From Filosporella fistucella (Eukaryota; Ascomycota; Leotiomycetes; Helotiales): a stretch of 64,000 nt of DNA. Positions 44,194-56,100 of the stretch are shown in pieces (positions within the stretch are counted from its first letter, which is position 1; each line of letters opens with the position of its first letter). The notes beneath the pieces were generated by a model, which saw nothing but the letters and a program-made list of their open reading frames with translations, was not told the DNA's origin and did not search any database. Location: NCBI GenBank assembly GCA_030077755.1, contig JAQJZZ010000001.1, positions 1,550,001-1,614,000 of the forward strand, written 5' to 3'. A program made the position numbers and the translations under genes.

Positions 44194-45450
44194 CTTGAAT
44201 ACAATTCCAGACACCTCACTATAAAAAAATGGAAAAAAGCCTCAAGTTATATATCCATCCCCTCCCACCTTCGACGCCTCAGCTCACAAAGCAAAAGCGT
44301 ATTGATATAACTCTCTCATTCTTAATTACGGGAAATGTCCATCGGCAGCACAAAGATAACAGGTGACATTCATTTCCTTACCTTCCTGTTGCAGTGCGGC
44401 GCAAGCGGGCAGCCTACTCTCGCCGCATACTGCAACGTGAGATAATGCCCGTGGTTCCGTTGCACCAGTGTCGTACAAAGAATCCTTATCAGGACATCGG
44501 TAGAGGCAGAAAGCTTGAAGGGCGTAGCGGGTGGCTTGAGGATGGTAAGCTCTGTGTAGCCAAAATGTGTAAGATGAACACTTGCATTACGCCGCGACCC
44601 GATTTTCGCGGAGCCGAATAATGGTGACGAGGCTGGAGGATTTTCCTTTTTTTGTTCTTTTTTCATGCATGACATGGTATTTGAACTCCGTTGTATGGAG
44701 TAGATATGGAGTAGATGGTTGGCCGTTTACGGCTTGACCGTTCGGTCTGATAGCAAAGGTGGGAGAGTTTGCATGCTTAACTTCTTGGCTGCTTGGCAGT
44801 ATCCATCAGTCGACGGAAGGGCGGTAATGATGCAGGAACGAGATTTTGAGATTAATAATATTTCTGGGATGCTGTAGAAACATTCGATGATGATAAATAG
44901 GCTGATGGGAAGCTGACTGCGTGGTTGATTACCCTTATATGACTGGTTTTGGATGCGAAAAAAGTTGTTGTGGCACAGTAATCGAAAAATAATACCCCGC
45001 AGTCAAAGAGGTTCACCGCCAAGGTACCGGAAGGCTAATGTGGGGTGCTCCACGTCGGCAGAGGTCATGAATGTTGCACCGCGCAAGTGGAGCAGTTCTG
45101 AGAAAAGATATATAGATAAGGAATACGGTGGAGCGAATGGTGGGTGGAGTAGGTATGCAAGAAGTTTCTGCCCAAGATATCGGAAAAGTAGATCGATTCG
45201 GGTCGTCGGGATTAATATGAATATCGGGTTCTCGTAATAGATCAAGAATACGCGCGAAGTGCAAGCTCGATTGGGTGACTTGAAGCTGCGGGGGTGTGAG
45301 TATTATCGGCCAGAGAATAAAGTGTACAGTAATCGTATTAATTGATTGACCCCTTCCTGCCTTAGACCTATCAACATCATGAACTATCAAGCATAAAATG
45401 TAGAACGCGGCATATCCCTAAGACGATGAAACAAAAGTGTTCGTTATTTT
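44194..45450. other. Intergenic region, no gene seen
   Basis: About 1.26 kb upstream of the oxidase gene. It contains TATGGAGTAGATATGGAGTAGA direct repeats near 44693 and short frames without family resemblance. Confidence 0.4.
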
Positions 45451-47802
45451 TCAGACCATGGGCAACTGTATATTGTCCCGGCTCATTAAGTAGACATCAC
45501 TGGAATCGGGATGGCAGCGCATAAAGAAAAGCCATATGAGACCGCGAATCTCCAACAAATCAGCCAGTCGCTGAATTCTTTTCTTCAATCTCTGCTCATC
45601 AGTATCAGTCATGCCAGAATAGGTTTCCAATGCTCCCGCCAAGTTCCATTCGATGTAATGAGAGTTTGCGGTCTATCTTTCAGTGGGCTCTGTGCCTGGA
45701 AGTCGCCACGACTGGCAAATTGCGTTGGCTACATTTCCTTCTTCAGGGAGCCAACCTTCGTCGTAGTGTGCTTCGTCAAGCTCTCGGTTTTCCTCTGGGG
45801 AGCCCCATCCACCTCTGATTGTGTACTGGATTGCAATATCAAGGACAATTATTTGGGTCCATAGGAGATTGAGCGGAAGGACATCGGAGATATTCTGTTG
45901 TTGAAATTCGGTGAAGTTTTCCAACCAACTTTGGACGTCGAATCGTTCTAAGAGCGACACGGTATGCATTGTGAGCACTGCGTATGCCTCGCCATCTTGA
46001 ACAATTTGGTTCTGAACCTCCACGGGACACAAGTCAAACGAAGTTTTCATGTAGTCTGTTCCCCAACAGTAAAGACCATGTGAAGAGCCGCTTTCGGAAT
46101 CCGCGGAGCCCATAAGAAAGTGGGAGCCTGTTTCTGCAAAGCCAAATGTGTTCGTCCACAAGGCCTTCAAAGCATCGGCAGATTCAATGAAGACTAAGTG
46201 TGTGTTGTTATGTTTATAGAGCTCATTCCTATGCCATATAGACTTCGCGCGTAGCCTCAGCCACGGGAGTATGTGCCCTAAGACTGCTCGTGACGGAAAT
46301 CCACAGGTAACGGAGTGAATGCTGCACATCGTTGAGAGAATGAGCATCGTTGGCACAACCCTACCATGTACCGACTGCCATTCGGCAATGATATCCATCC
46401 ATTGCTTCTAGTAGGAATTAACCACATCGCAATAGTTATACCCAACCTTCTGTGAACTTGCCTGCTCAAGATTATTTTCCCCTATATGGGTCTTGTGTGT
46501 TTCCAGTGGCTCCGCCATAACCGGCTCCACGATGACTTCCGACTCAACCCAAATAGTTTCAGCACTTTATTTGAATAGGTATGACAATACTGACCTTCTC
46601 CTTGCGTACAGTTTTGCCACACGCCACTTTCGTGACCAAGTCCCTCATCTTGGTGCCTTCTTTAATTAGGTATCCCACTTGCCGAGCTTTAACATCCAGA
46701 TCTGGGATTCCTGCGTCGAACTGTATTGCTTCCGCTTCGTGTTCGTTGTATATGAATGATTGGAGGTTGTTCCTAATTGCTTCCCCTAGCACGACAACAG
46801 GGACTGCAAATCCATTTATAACGTACTTGCCAAAGCTGATCTGACAACTAGCTAGTCTCACGGCTCGGGTTAAATTACATGGCCGGCAACGTGAGATGTA
46901 AGTATGGAGAGCAACCATATCGCCTTCAAATCGTAGAACTTTCCCTACTGTCTGTATTTCTTCTGTAGAGATAGTGGCAAATGGACTTTTTGCTTCGAAC
47001 GTTCGCGAAATTGCATCAATAGTGACCGAGGAGAAACCGAGCATAAAGGATAAGGTACCGAGGTCCTTCAGCCTTATCCTTTGCGGCGGAACATCTAACA
47101 GAGCCGGGATAGTATCTGCATCCATTCGCTTTTGCACCAGATTAGATGTGTCTGCGATTTCTAGTGCGACAAAAAGCTGTGCCCAAGAAGCTCGTGGTCG
47201 GAGGCGATTGGTGCTGTGTTTTAGCCTCCAATATAGATATGACGGCCATTTAACAAATCGTAAATCGCGAATAGTAACACCAATCCATCCGGATTCGTCT
47301 CCACCATCCAGAACTGGAAGCCGCCTTTTGTATAGAATGCTCATAAAATTGCTTGGCGGAGATTAGTATAGAAACAAGGTATAAAGAACAGAATGCTAAG
47401 AACCTACGCGACCTGCCACCACCTGGGATTTTCATCCACTATAGCCTCCCATTGCCATTGCCATGCCTTATATTGTGACTCCTTGATCCATTGAGGAATT
47501 TTGGTCTCCTCCCATTCGAACTTTTTCTTATCATCCCATACCTGCTCACTAGCTTTTAAGAATTCCCCTGATATTGCAGAGAAACTCATGTCAAGCACAG
47601 GATAATAGATCTTGAATCTGCTCCACGACCACCAGCGACTGACACATTTATGCGAACAGCCAATAGCTGGAGTAGAACACTTGGAACGGTTCTCACTTGA
47701 GCCAATGTATTGAAGGAGAGCTTGAAGACATGCAATAATGAATGCAGCACCGGCAAGGAAGACCGCCGCAAGAGCTGCATTGTACTCGGGAGAATGTCCC
47801 AT
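45451..47802 (-). CDS. Modin-like fungal membrane protein
   Basis: Five exons fit one frame: 47802-47423, 47351-46595, 46542-46462, 46407-45733 and 45672-45451, giving 704 residues. The N-terminus has one clear membrane span (ALAAVFLAGAAFIIACLQALLQY) followed by CSHKCVSRWWSWSRFKIYYP. The large soluble part includes ASWAQLFVALEI, LGTLSFMLGFSSVTIDAISR and, near the end, YIEWNLAGALETYSGMTDTDE with a coiled segment. This order resembles the modin family of filamentous fungi, named after Podospora mod genes linked to incompatibility modification. Its biochemical role is unknown. Intron 3 is compatible with a GC-AG intron (CAG|GCAAGT at 46462/46461) or with a GT-AG intron 15 bp downstream. Splice sites 1 and 4 are the least certain. 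An earlier in-frame ATG lies at 47880. Confidence 0.65.
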
Positions 47803-48220
47803 CGCGCATATAATCTTTATAGAGTTTTGGAGGGTGTGACTTAGGTAGACTTTTTGAAGTTGAAAATAGCCTGGGAGCATTAAAACTTGTACGGCTTCTC
47901 TGACCTTAAAGCATTTGCGTGATTGGAATCATGGCCTGATAATTCCAGGCGAAGTGTACGATTGCATATGACGAGGCACAAAAACAAAATAAAAATACTC
48001 AAGAAAGAGTCGAAGATCAGGAGGTTAACATATGTTCGACTTCAGTGGCTTACGCCAGGTCGGGCGTGGAGCAAGCCACTTGGCATCAAAATTTGTATAA
48101 CGACGAAAATTGTTCGGGAAAGAATTCATGAGTACCTCGAGGAGAATGTATTGACTGGCTATAACTGTGGAATTCAGGAGTCAAATGTGCAGAAATCAAA
48201 GGCACACTGCCACCAATAGA
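47803..48220. other. Intergenic region, no gene seen
   Basis: About 420 bp between the modin-like gene start and the end of the MPDU1 gene. It should contain the modin-like promoter. No further feature is seen. Confidence 0.4.
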
Positions 48221-49131
48221 TCAACCGCGCCTGCGAGTCGTCGGATTCTTTCCCTTTGGAGTCGCAGTACTCGTCGAGGCAGAGGGTTCTTGAATCGCAA
48301 CCTTTTGCTTCCGCTTGCCCTTTGTAGACTTCTTCGCTGGCGCATTCCAGTAGAATACCATTTGCGCGGCAAGAATTGCGTTAAGCGCAAATCCTGCAAC
48401 GAATCCGTAAAGGATCAGCTTGTCGTCTACCTCCTGGAGAGTCGTGAAGATTCGTGAAAGAGATCCGGCGAGGTAGTTGAAGACCTAGATTCTTGAGTTA
48501 GTAGGGTTGTACAGCGGACAATGTGAATGCTTACGGCAAAAGCGCTCAACTGTCCAGTTCCACCCTCCTGCCAGACAGCGAGGATCTGAGGAAGCTTGCT
48601 AGCAACGCCTAGAACACCAGCTCCCGCTTGCAGATATCCCAAGGTCGGCATATCCAAAATATTGTTGCTGAAAAGTGTCACAGCACTCGCGGCAAGTCCA
48701 GCCACGAAGAGTGCAGCAGTGCTCTGCTTTCCACTATAATGTAAAACCAACACAGCAATAACCACATTTTGCACCATAATCAATCCTGTCTCTCCATATG
48801 TGCTGAAAGGGAATCCTTGGCGGTAATTGTATGCTAAGGAGATGATGTAGGCTGAGGTCTCGAGGAGGTAGGAGAGGAATGAGATGCCCGACGCAGAGCG
48901 CGAATTAACGAGCTTGATAATTTGAGGAACCTTGACGATGGAAGATGCAGCGATGATACCAATACCCAGCCCTTTCGAAATGGCGAGCTTAATGCAGTCG
49001 GTAGCTTCGATGTCAATATCAAGGAGGAGCTTCTTGTAGCATGTTTCGCCGAGGATAGAGACGCCGAGATCGTGGATGGGAGCAGGAAGATTCTGCGTAA
49101 TGGGTTGAAGAGCACCTCGTACAGCGTCCAT
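48221..49131 (-). CDS. Mannose-P-dolichol utilisation protein (MPDU1/Lec35-like)
   Basis: Exons 49131-48535 and 48484-48221 give 286 residues. Two PQ-loop repeats are present, KVPQIIKLVNSRSASGIS and KLPQILAVWQEGGTGQLS, within about seven membrane helices, and the length fits MPDU1. The C-terminus is rich in Lys and Arg (KSTKGKRKQKV, TTRRR), consistent with an ER membrane protein. The family is needed for use of dolichol-phosphate mannose and glucose as donors in N-glycosylation and GPI assembly; how it acts is not settled. It is a conserved core gene, and the neighbours add nothing. Confidence 0.92.
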
Positions 49132-50660
49132 GATGGCGATTTGGACAAAATATTATCTTAGTGAAGATGTGTTTTGACGCGCCTGCTTGTGGTGAGATTT
49201 ATTTCTTGGAATGACGCTGCAGAGAAGGCTTTCGGCTCGGATAATCTTATACCCAGTTAGCCGCTAGCTACTTTCAGTCTGATCGATATTGAAAGGGGAA
49301 GGGGTAATTGTTACACCTCAGGCTGTCCTTCGTGCTAGAGGCAAAATATACAATACGTGTTTCTCATGAAGTTTGACCTCGTCATGCTTTCCTTCTTCCT
49401 GAAGTCATGCATGATCAACTGAGACTTATTCCATCTTAAAAAGAGTAGGCCAGTTTTGTGTGCTTCAGACGCCCAAAGGAGTTCAACTTCGAGGCGTTCG
49501 TAATCGCATAAAAGAACAAATTTTCCGATGAATACCCAGGCTATTTTCACGTCTTTGCAGGATCTCGTGCTGTTCAAACTGTCGCACGGCTACTGATTCA
49601 AAGTTCCTCATTATCGCAAGTATTGATGGCACTCTTGTGCTGCAGGAATATGGAGAACTATTGTCATGGGAGTCATGTTTTAATTCCAAGCCTCTTGCTT
49701 ACAGACCAGCGTAGATCTTGCTAGTGCGTGACTCCATCACAGTATGCCTTGAGCTACCGTGTCGAAGATATAAGCATGTCTAGCCTCGAAACATTTCAAT
49801 TATTACATAGCTTTCTAGATGCCTGCTGCATTGTGAAGCTGAAGCAATTCTACAAACATATATATCTGCACTTCTATAAGCCGAGTATTTACTTACTACT
49901 CGACGACTTTAGTGCCGGAAGTCTCATTCAACGCCCGGAACGGCCACGCGATCTTGACATTACAACCTACCATCAGATTGTCCAGTCGTCAGGAAAACAC
50001 GAAGTATCATATAGCCTGGCTTGAAAAGAAGCTCGCCCATCTAGGTATTTTATCATCTTATCTCTAGCTCTAGGGTACTTGTAGACACGTACTCAGATAT
50101 CAGTGTATACCTCGCAACACAGACGTAAAGCCCCACGATACCCTGCGAACATTGAAGGCAGCCAAAGGATTAAACTTTCGTGTTAGTACCAGCTAGTGTT
50201 AGCCTCTATCGCGGACTCAAAACCAGAGATCGATCACGCAGTATATGAGATAAACGCAGGACGGATCAGACCTTGGCTCGAGCGGTCCTAATCCTTGCCA
50301 TCGCGGTTCAATCGTACACCTGCTCAAATGCCATGTCACAGACCCATCATATTCAAAAAGTGCCTTCTGCACGGCCATTTCAATGGTGATCTACCGAATT
50401 CCCCTACCTTCCAACCAGTCGGGTCATTTCCATAAACTCAAAAACGCATCAGCCTTTTCTTGAGACAAACGATTCTTGCTGCCTTGACCCCTGCTATAAG
50501 CTTCAAGTCCAATTCAATCCGGCGTCAAAACATATTTCTGTTCCCATTGCCCCTACGATTCAAACTCTTCTCTCGCAGAATGTATAATCATATCTATAGG
50601 AATGGAAAGGCAGATTTCCATAATCTTTTACCGCCTCTGTGAGGTTTTCGGAGACGCAGC
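49132..50660. other. Intergenic region, no gene seen
   Basis: About 1.5 kb between divergent genes. Only short frames are present. Part of it (49730-50030) reads open on the plus strand but has no recognisable domain. Confidence 0.4.
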
Positions 50661-52063
50661 ATGTCGGAACCTATTACGTCCTTGAACGCCTTATATCAGA
50701 ATCGAAAGACAGAACTTTTGGCCTTTCAGTCTCTCTTCATGGTCATTACCACCGGGATTGTGGCTCTTCGTATCTATGCAAGAGATAATATCAGAGCAAT
50801 AGAACCTGATGACTGCCTCGTTCTGGTCGCCTTGGTTCAGTTCCCATTCCATACTTGGTGATTTATAGCTGATAGTTGCAGTTTTTTGCAATATTGCATG
50901 CCCTCTCCATTTGTATCTCCACTCGTGAGGGCTGGACTTACCACCTCGCCACCATTTCCTCTGCTCCCCGAACACGAACCATTGCGTGGGTCAACCAGCT
51001 TTTATTTACTGCTGCGGTCTCTTGGGTCAAAATATCAATCCTAGTATTCTATCTGAGATTGAGCTGTAGGAGCTGTTTCAGAACGATCGTGTGGGGTGGT
51101 ATTGTATTTGTGACCTGCTGGTTCGTGGTTTTCGAGGTGGTCATTGCTATGGTTAGTACCTATGATGCCAGCAAGTGAAATTCTCCTCCCCTGCCGTCAT
51201 CCTGGGTTACCACACATGGAACAACATATTTTCCAAAACAACTGTGAGCTTGTAGGCTGACAAATTAGTCTTGCGATACACCAATTGATCCCTCTGGATT
51301 CACAGGTGGTCGCCTCGATCACTGTATTCACCTACGTCCCACTACGCGCTACCACGGCATTAGCAACATCATCTCTGACTTCTTTGTTTTGATACTTCCT
51401 ATGCCTGTTCTCTGGAACCTAAAAATGCCGGCTCGGAAGAAATTAGGTCTGATCTGCCTTTTCGCTACAGGTGGCATGTAAGTCTTATCTTCACCCTATA
51501 TATTGAGAAGCAAGCAGAAAAAAAGAGGAATTGGTCTAGTGAGTCGAGTACACAAACTGATTTCAGAAAGTGTCTGCCTCTTCGGCACCCTCCGTCTAAT
51601 ATATTGCCTCCAAACCGACCAATCCGAAGACTACACCTACGAAGGCTACCACCTCTGGCTCTGGTCCGCTCTTCAAGTCGATCTCGCACTAATCTGCGCC
51701 TCTGTCCCTGGACTCAAAATCCTAGTCTCTCGTTTCATTCCTTGTTATTGGCTAGATTCCGATATTAAAATTAACGACACAGCAAATGGGAAGAAGAAGG
51801 CTGGGAAAGAGAGTACAAATGGCACTACAGAGGAGGGAAAGGGGTGGAGTGGGAAGAACCGTACGAGTGAACAAGAGGTTATCCAGGAGGCAAGGGATGG
51901 CGTGGGAGAAGGCAATAGTGTAGAGGCCATTGAGGAGCGGTTTGGTCATAGGAGTGAGAGTGGTATTAGGAAGACGGTGGAATTTGTGTTGTGTGATAAT
52001 TCGGTGGAGGTAGCGGAGACTAAGAGTTCGGAACTTGAGGTGGTTGCTCAGAACAAATTATAA
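50661..52063 (+). CDS. Fungal rhodopsin-like (SAT4/Pth11-type) seven-span protein
   Basis: Exons 50661-50834, 50882-51151, 51269-51477 and 51571-52063 give 381 residues. Membrane segments alternate with family marks: EPDDCLVLVALV at the end of TM2 (the usual DDW/DDC), QLLFTAAVSWVKISILVFYL, NIISDFFVLILPMPVLWNLK, MPARKKLGLICLFATGGI, then GYHLWLWSALQVDLALICAS and PGLKIL. This is the Fung_rhodopsin (PF20684-type) domain of Pth11-like receptors, without a CFEM domain. The cytoplasmic tail is charged. Members sense surfaces or signals in plant-associated fungi; a specific ligand is unknown. The third intron uses a GAAAG acceptor. Confidence 0.85.
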
Positions 52064-52464
52064 TTGATCGTAATCTACGTAATGGAATTTATAGCTAAAA
52101 ATCACTGATCAAACATCGATTGAGTTTCAGGCAGAATATTAAAAGTCTGTCTTAAGTTCCATCTTTGTCTCAACACATGTTGATGAAGCCATCCCTGGTG
52201 CCTGCTTGAAATAGAAGAACACCCCGTCTGAACGTAAGCTCCCCGAACCAAATTTTAATCTGCATGAACCGAAACTTAAGTTGCGCTCAAAATTCTTATT
52301 GAGACGACGTCGGGTGAGTTCACTTATCTAGATTCTGGATTCATAAACCAGAAACAGTGTGTTTGGGGAATAATTACACCATCTACTCTGACAGCCCATA
52401 TAGACACAATACTCTCACACTGTACTCATACACAAACATCAATAGTCCAACATAGCCAGTCACC

Positions 52465-52667
52465 CAGCTAGTGTCTCTCGCAGCCCACCCTTCTGGAGCA
52501 CCTCCAAATCCACCGCCTTATCCTGGCCCTCCACCGCCTGGACGAAATCACACCTGGCTCCATCGCCCTATCTTACACTACTCTCCCCAGCTCACAAAAT
52601 CTCCTCTTCTTCTTCTCCTCCCACACCGCCAAATGTGACGCCTTTGTCCCGTTCTATGATTTGTAGA
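52465..52667 (+). pseudogene. Possible 3' gene fragment
   Basis: The plus-strand frame HLQIHRLILALHRLDEITPG, then LFFFSSHTAKCDAFVPFYDL and a stop at 52665, looks like a coding C-terminus. No upstream coding region joins it within the preceding 400 bp, which belong to the rhodopsin-like gene and its 3' flank. I do not recognise the family. Its stop codon lies inside the first stem-loop of the structured array. Confidence 0.3.
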
Positions 52668-53074
52668 ATGGGTGAGGATCTCGGGGGCCAGCAGTGAAGT
52701 GGGGGAGTGACATATTAGTTTGACTGACAATACTCACTGCTGACCCCAACCTTCCTCCCATGGTACCGATGGTTGGCGGGGAGGAAGGCGAATAACATTG
52801 GGTCCCACTCCCCAGTGGAGGGAGAGAGGGGGTCAATGTTGTTCTGGTCTTCACTCTGTGTGAGAGTGAATACCGGGGCCGGCAGCGATCCTGGATTGGG
52901 AGTAGGATAGGAATGCTGAGGAGGTGATATCAACAATCCTTTGCTGCCGACCCCCTTCTCCCACTTTGGAAGAGAACAGAGTCAAATCCAAAGTGGAAGA
53001 TATATCACTATCGATCCTGCCCCTCTCAGAGTGATGAGAGAGGTGGATCTATTCTCTGTGTAGAGAATAGCTCC
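52648..53074. repeat. Duplicated stem-loop array (two 4-hairpin units)
   Basis: Nine inverted repeats lie in a row. Unit 1: H1 52684-52697/52734-52747 (13 of 14 pairs), H2 52750-52759/52779-52788 (10 of 10), H3 52798-52810/52824-52836, H4 52850-52857/52863-52870 (8 of 8). Unit 2: H1 52875-52886/52943-52954 (11 of 12), H2 52961-52970/52987-52996 (10 of 10), H3 53013-53028/53035-53049, H4 53049-53057/53062-53070 (9 of 9). An H4-like stem (52648-52656/52664-52672) precedes unit 1. The units share order and H1 sequence (GGGGCC then GCAG; GACCCC). The H4 loops are alike (GTGT) while the paired stem bases differ, which is covariation. It may be a structured RNA or a foldback element. Confidence 0.7.
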
Positions 53075-53104
53075 AAGCAGTATTGTGTCATAGCGAATTT
53101 TCAC

Positions 53105-53117
53105 GACCTCCGAGGTC
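53105..53117. repeat. Short palindrome after the array
   Basis: GACCTC, one base, GAGGTC. It may be the last element of the stem-loop array or unrelated to it. Confidence 0.5.
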
Positions 53118-56100
53118 TTTTCTAGAAATTTGTGTGGAGAATGGAGCTGTGGGCGGGAAGCGTTTATGATTATTATCTAAGATCCATTAGCAAGTCAACA
53201 ATCATGATAATAGAGAAATAATAAGAGACTTACCAAAATTTCCATGATGTCAATGTTCTGCAATAAATGTATTGCTGTAGGTTTCAACAGCATTCATAGG
53301 CGAAGACGATGGAAACTTGAGAGACCAGCGAAAGATTCAGTCACTGGTTTTCGCGTTGATTGTAGTATTTTCGGGGCCCGGCAGGTTGCATATGGGATGC
53401 ACTGCACAATTTCAGACTAGTGTTGTAAAGCCACAAGATGGTTCGACAAGAGAACCGGACAATGATGTCCGAGATGATGCTCTGACACAGATACCTTGCT
53501 TTGGCTGCGTAAATGGATTTTGTCCTTCGGCAGCCTCGTATTCCATCCCGGACTACAAAGGTTTCAACGTCAGTAAACGTGGCACTATGTACAAGCGATC
53601 ATCAACTTGAAACCTACCTAATATACTTCACGGTGTTACAAACCGAGGCGGCTAAGATTGATAGCTTTTATTTTTAAGTCTACTCTACAAATACTCATAC
53701 AACACACAGTACTCTTACAGGACTCAGCACCAATCTTCAACAGATTTCCATTCCCTCTTGGCATCGAGTCACACCTCCATCTGCTCTCGAATAGCTCGCA
53801 TGTCCTTCCACTGGGGTAACTTGCTGCTTTCCTCGCCTTCAACGCGAAGGCGAGGAACGAAGCACCCCAGATTTGAGTCTGCCAGTAGCGTTTCAAATCC
53901 GCTCACTGGTTGTGGCATCGATGGTCTCGCGACCACCGAGCCGTTGACCTGCTGGCTACGGGCAAGAGCAAGAGCAACGGGTCCTGTGTAGTTAGTCCTG
54001 GGTTTGACGAAGTAGGACAATACGTACTGAAACCTTCTTGCTCGACCCAAGATCAGGAGTTGTCATCTTGGAATTGGCTAGTCTAGTTAGACTTCCTTGC
54101 CCACTTCCCCGTTGTGCTGAAATTGCGCTCAATGAAGAACAATCCTAGGAAATGTCAATTCTACATTCATACCAATTAGGACGTATACCCACTGTGAGCT
54201 TTTGCCTTCTCGGTTCGGCAAGGGCAGCCCTGGGAGTGGCTGCAAATGCCAGCTAACCCCTACGCTAAGCCAGTACAGCCAGAGCCATGCTTTACTACTG
54301 CTAAAATAGCAGATGGGAGTTACCAATTCATGACTACCGAGCTAGTCTATTAGACGTCCTCGCCCATTGAGCCGACATTGAGTCCAATAGAGGAACTTTC
54401 CAACAGTCAGCTGGGCTACCGCAAATGATTCAAATCAATAACTTACAAATGGCATGAGTGTCATTTCGGCCTGAATTAACAATAGTGCAATTCCAGTTCC
54501 TCACCGAGCTCCGTTCGTTTCTCGGGTTGAGTTCCGAGCTTTGGTCTTATTTGGGTGGTTTCTCAGACTTTAGGAATTTGGACTGCTGCGGGTGCATATA
54601 TGTGTTCGATTCTAGCCATGTGGAACTCAAGACCTCAATCCCTAGCTGCCTAGTTTATATAGACGGCGTCGGCGTGCGTGCCACTTTACTCGGTGAATTT
54701 CTCGTCTCTGATCGGCTCAAATTATACATTGCTGTTAGCTAAACTGTCAAATAGAGAGTAGAAATGAGGAGCATAGATTGTGGGACACTGAGATATTCTT
54801 ACCTCTTCTCACTACACAGCTCTACAAGCGAACTTTCACCACCATTTTGCCTGGAGAAGCAGAAATCCAGGCTTGACAGGTCTTGGATCACCACAGTATA
54901 GCTAAGTTTCAGATTGCTCGGTCATAAAAGGGCACAAATTCGTGGCCGAAAATGACTAGGGAGATAGTCGAGGGTAGTCCCGGTACATCTGGCAATCCTC
55001 GTGAAAGTGTATCATGCTCATCAAAAAGTACGGAATGATTGATAAAGAAATTGAACATGCATGTCCGGTACCACAGCAAGCTTGAATCACTATTTGCCAT
55101 CCGACACAGGAGAATTCGGAGTTTAGCCACTGATATCGAATGCATGATATCCAGTTGACGTGAAGTTGGAAGTGTGAGTCTTCTGCCTGTACTGAGACCG
55201 TTGCTTCAACAGGGATACAATCCTTTTCAGAAATTCTAGAACTGCCGTGAATTGCTTCTAGAAAAACACTTAGTTGTCCATGATCAATTTCCAGCAAAAT
55301 AATAAGGTCAGATATGTGAGAAGAATTCCAGCGACTCTCAAAGAGTATGTCAAGGATGTTGTGTGGCATTTCATGCAAATAGCCATGACGCCTAAGCTGG
55401 CTCTTATAAAGCTGCATAAAAGCAATGAGGGTCTCAATCAAAACCATCTAAAATCTGGTCGAGGGGGTCATTGCGGTATTTGTCGTCAAGATATATGTGA
55501 CAGTCGGTTATTCTTCAATGATAGCCAGACGGTTCAAACTGTTTGAAAATGATGCACCCGTGCCATGAGGTGCTCAATAGGTCTGTCGAATCATTACAAG
55601 TCTCCATGCCGCCATGAACTCCTGGTATCGAGAAAAATGGAAAGGCTTGTTCTAATGTGTATGAGTTCAGGGGCGAATAGCAGTCTTAAAAATTACCAGG
55701 AAGGAATATATGAATTCTGCATCTAGCTGAGAATAGCTTTATCCCCGAATTGTGGTTACTGCTCGGCTTAAAATCGATATACAGACTTTCTGTCCTCAAC
55801 TTTGAAATGATTTTCTCATATTGGTAGTTGCTATACAGCTGGTGGTGAAGTGCCTGGCTACAACTCATCCCGACCGTCGTCAAATGAAGCACAGTTTGGT
55901 GCCTTGAGTCCCGCTGATCACCAGAGCACATGGTAAACATTTGAAGTGTTTTCACTGACTTATTTCGGGCTGAGGCGTCAGGAATTGTCTCGGCGAAGGC
56001 TCTGCTTGTGTAAGGTAGTCAAGATTTGCATGGAGTGGATGACCGCTTTGGGAACTAAGGCACCAACATCGAGGCCAGGCTCCGGCTGTTGCGAATTTGT

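Noticed and set aside
52648..53117. CRISPR array
   Set aside because: The repeated stems differ in sequence, there is no constant direct repeat with regular spacers, and the genome is eukaryotic.
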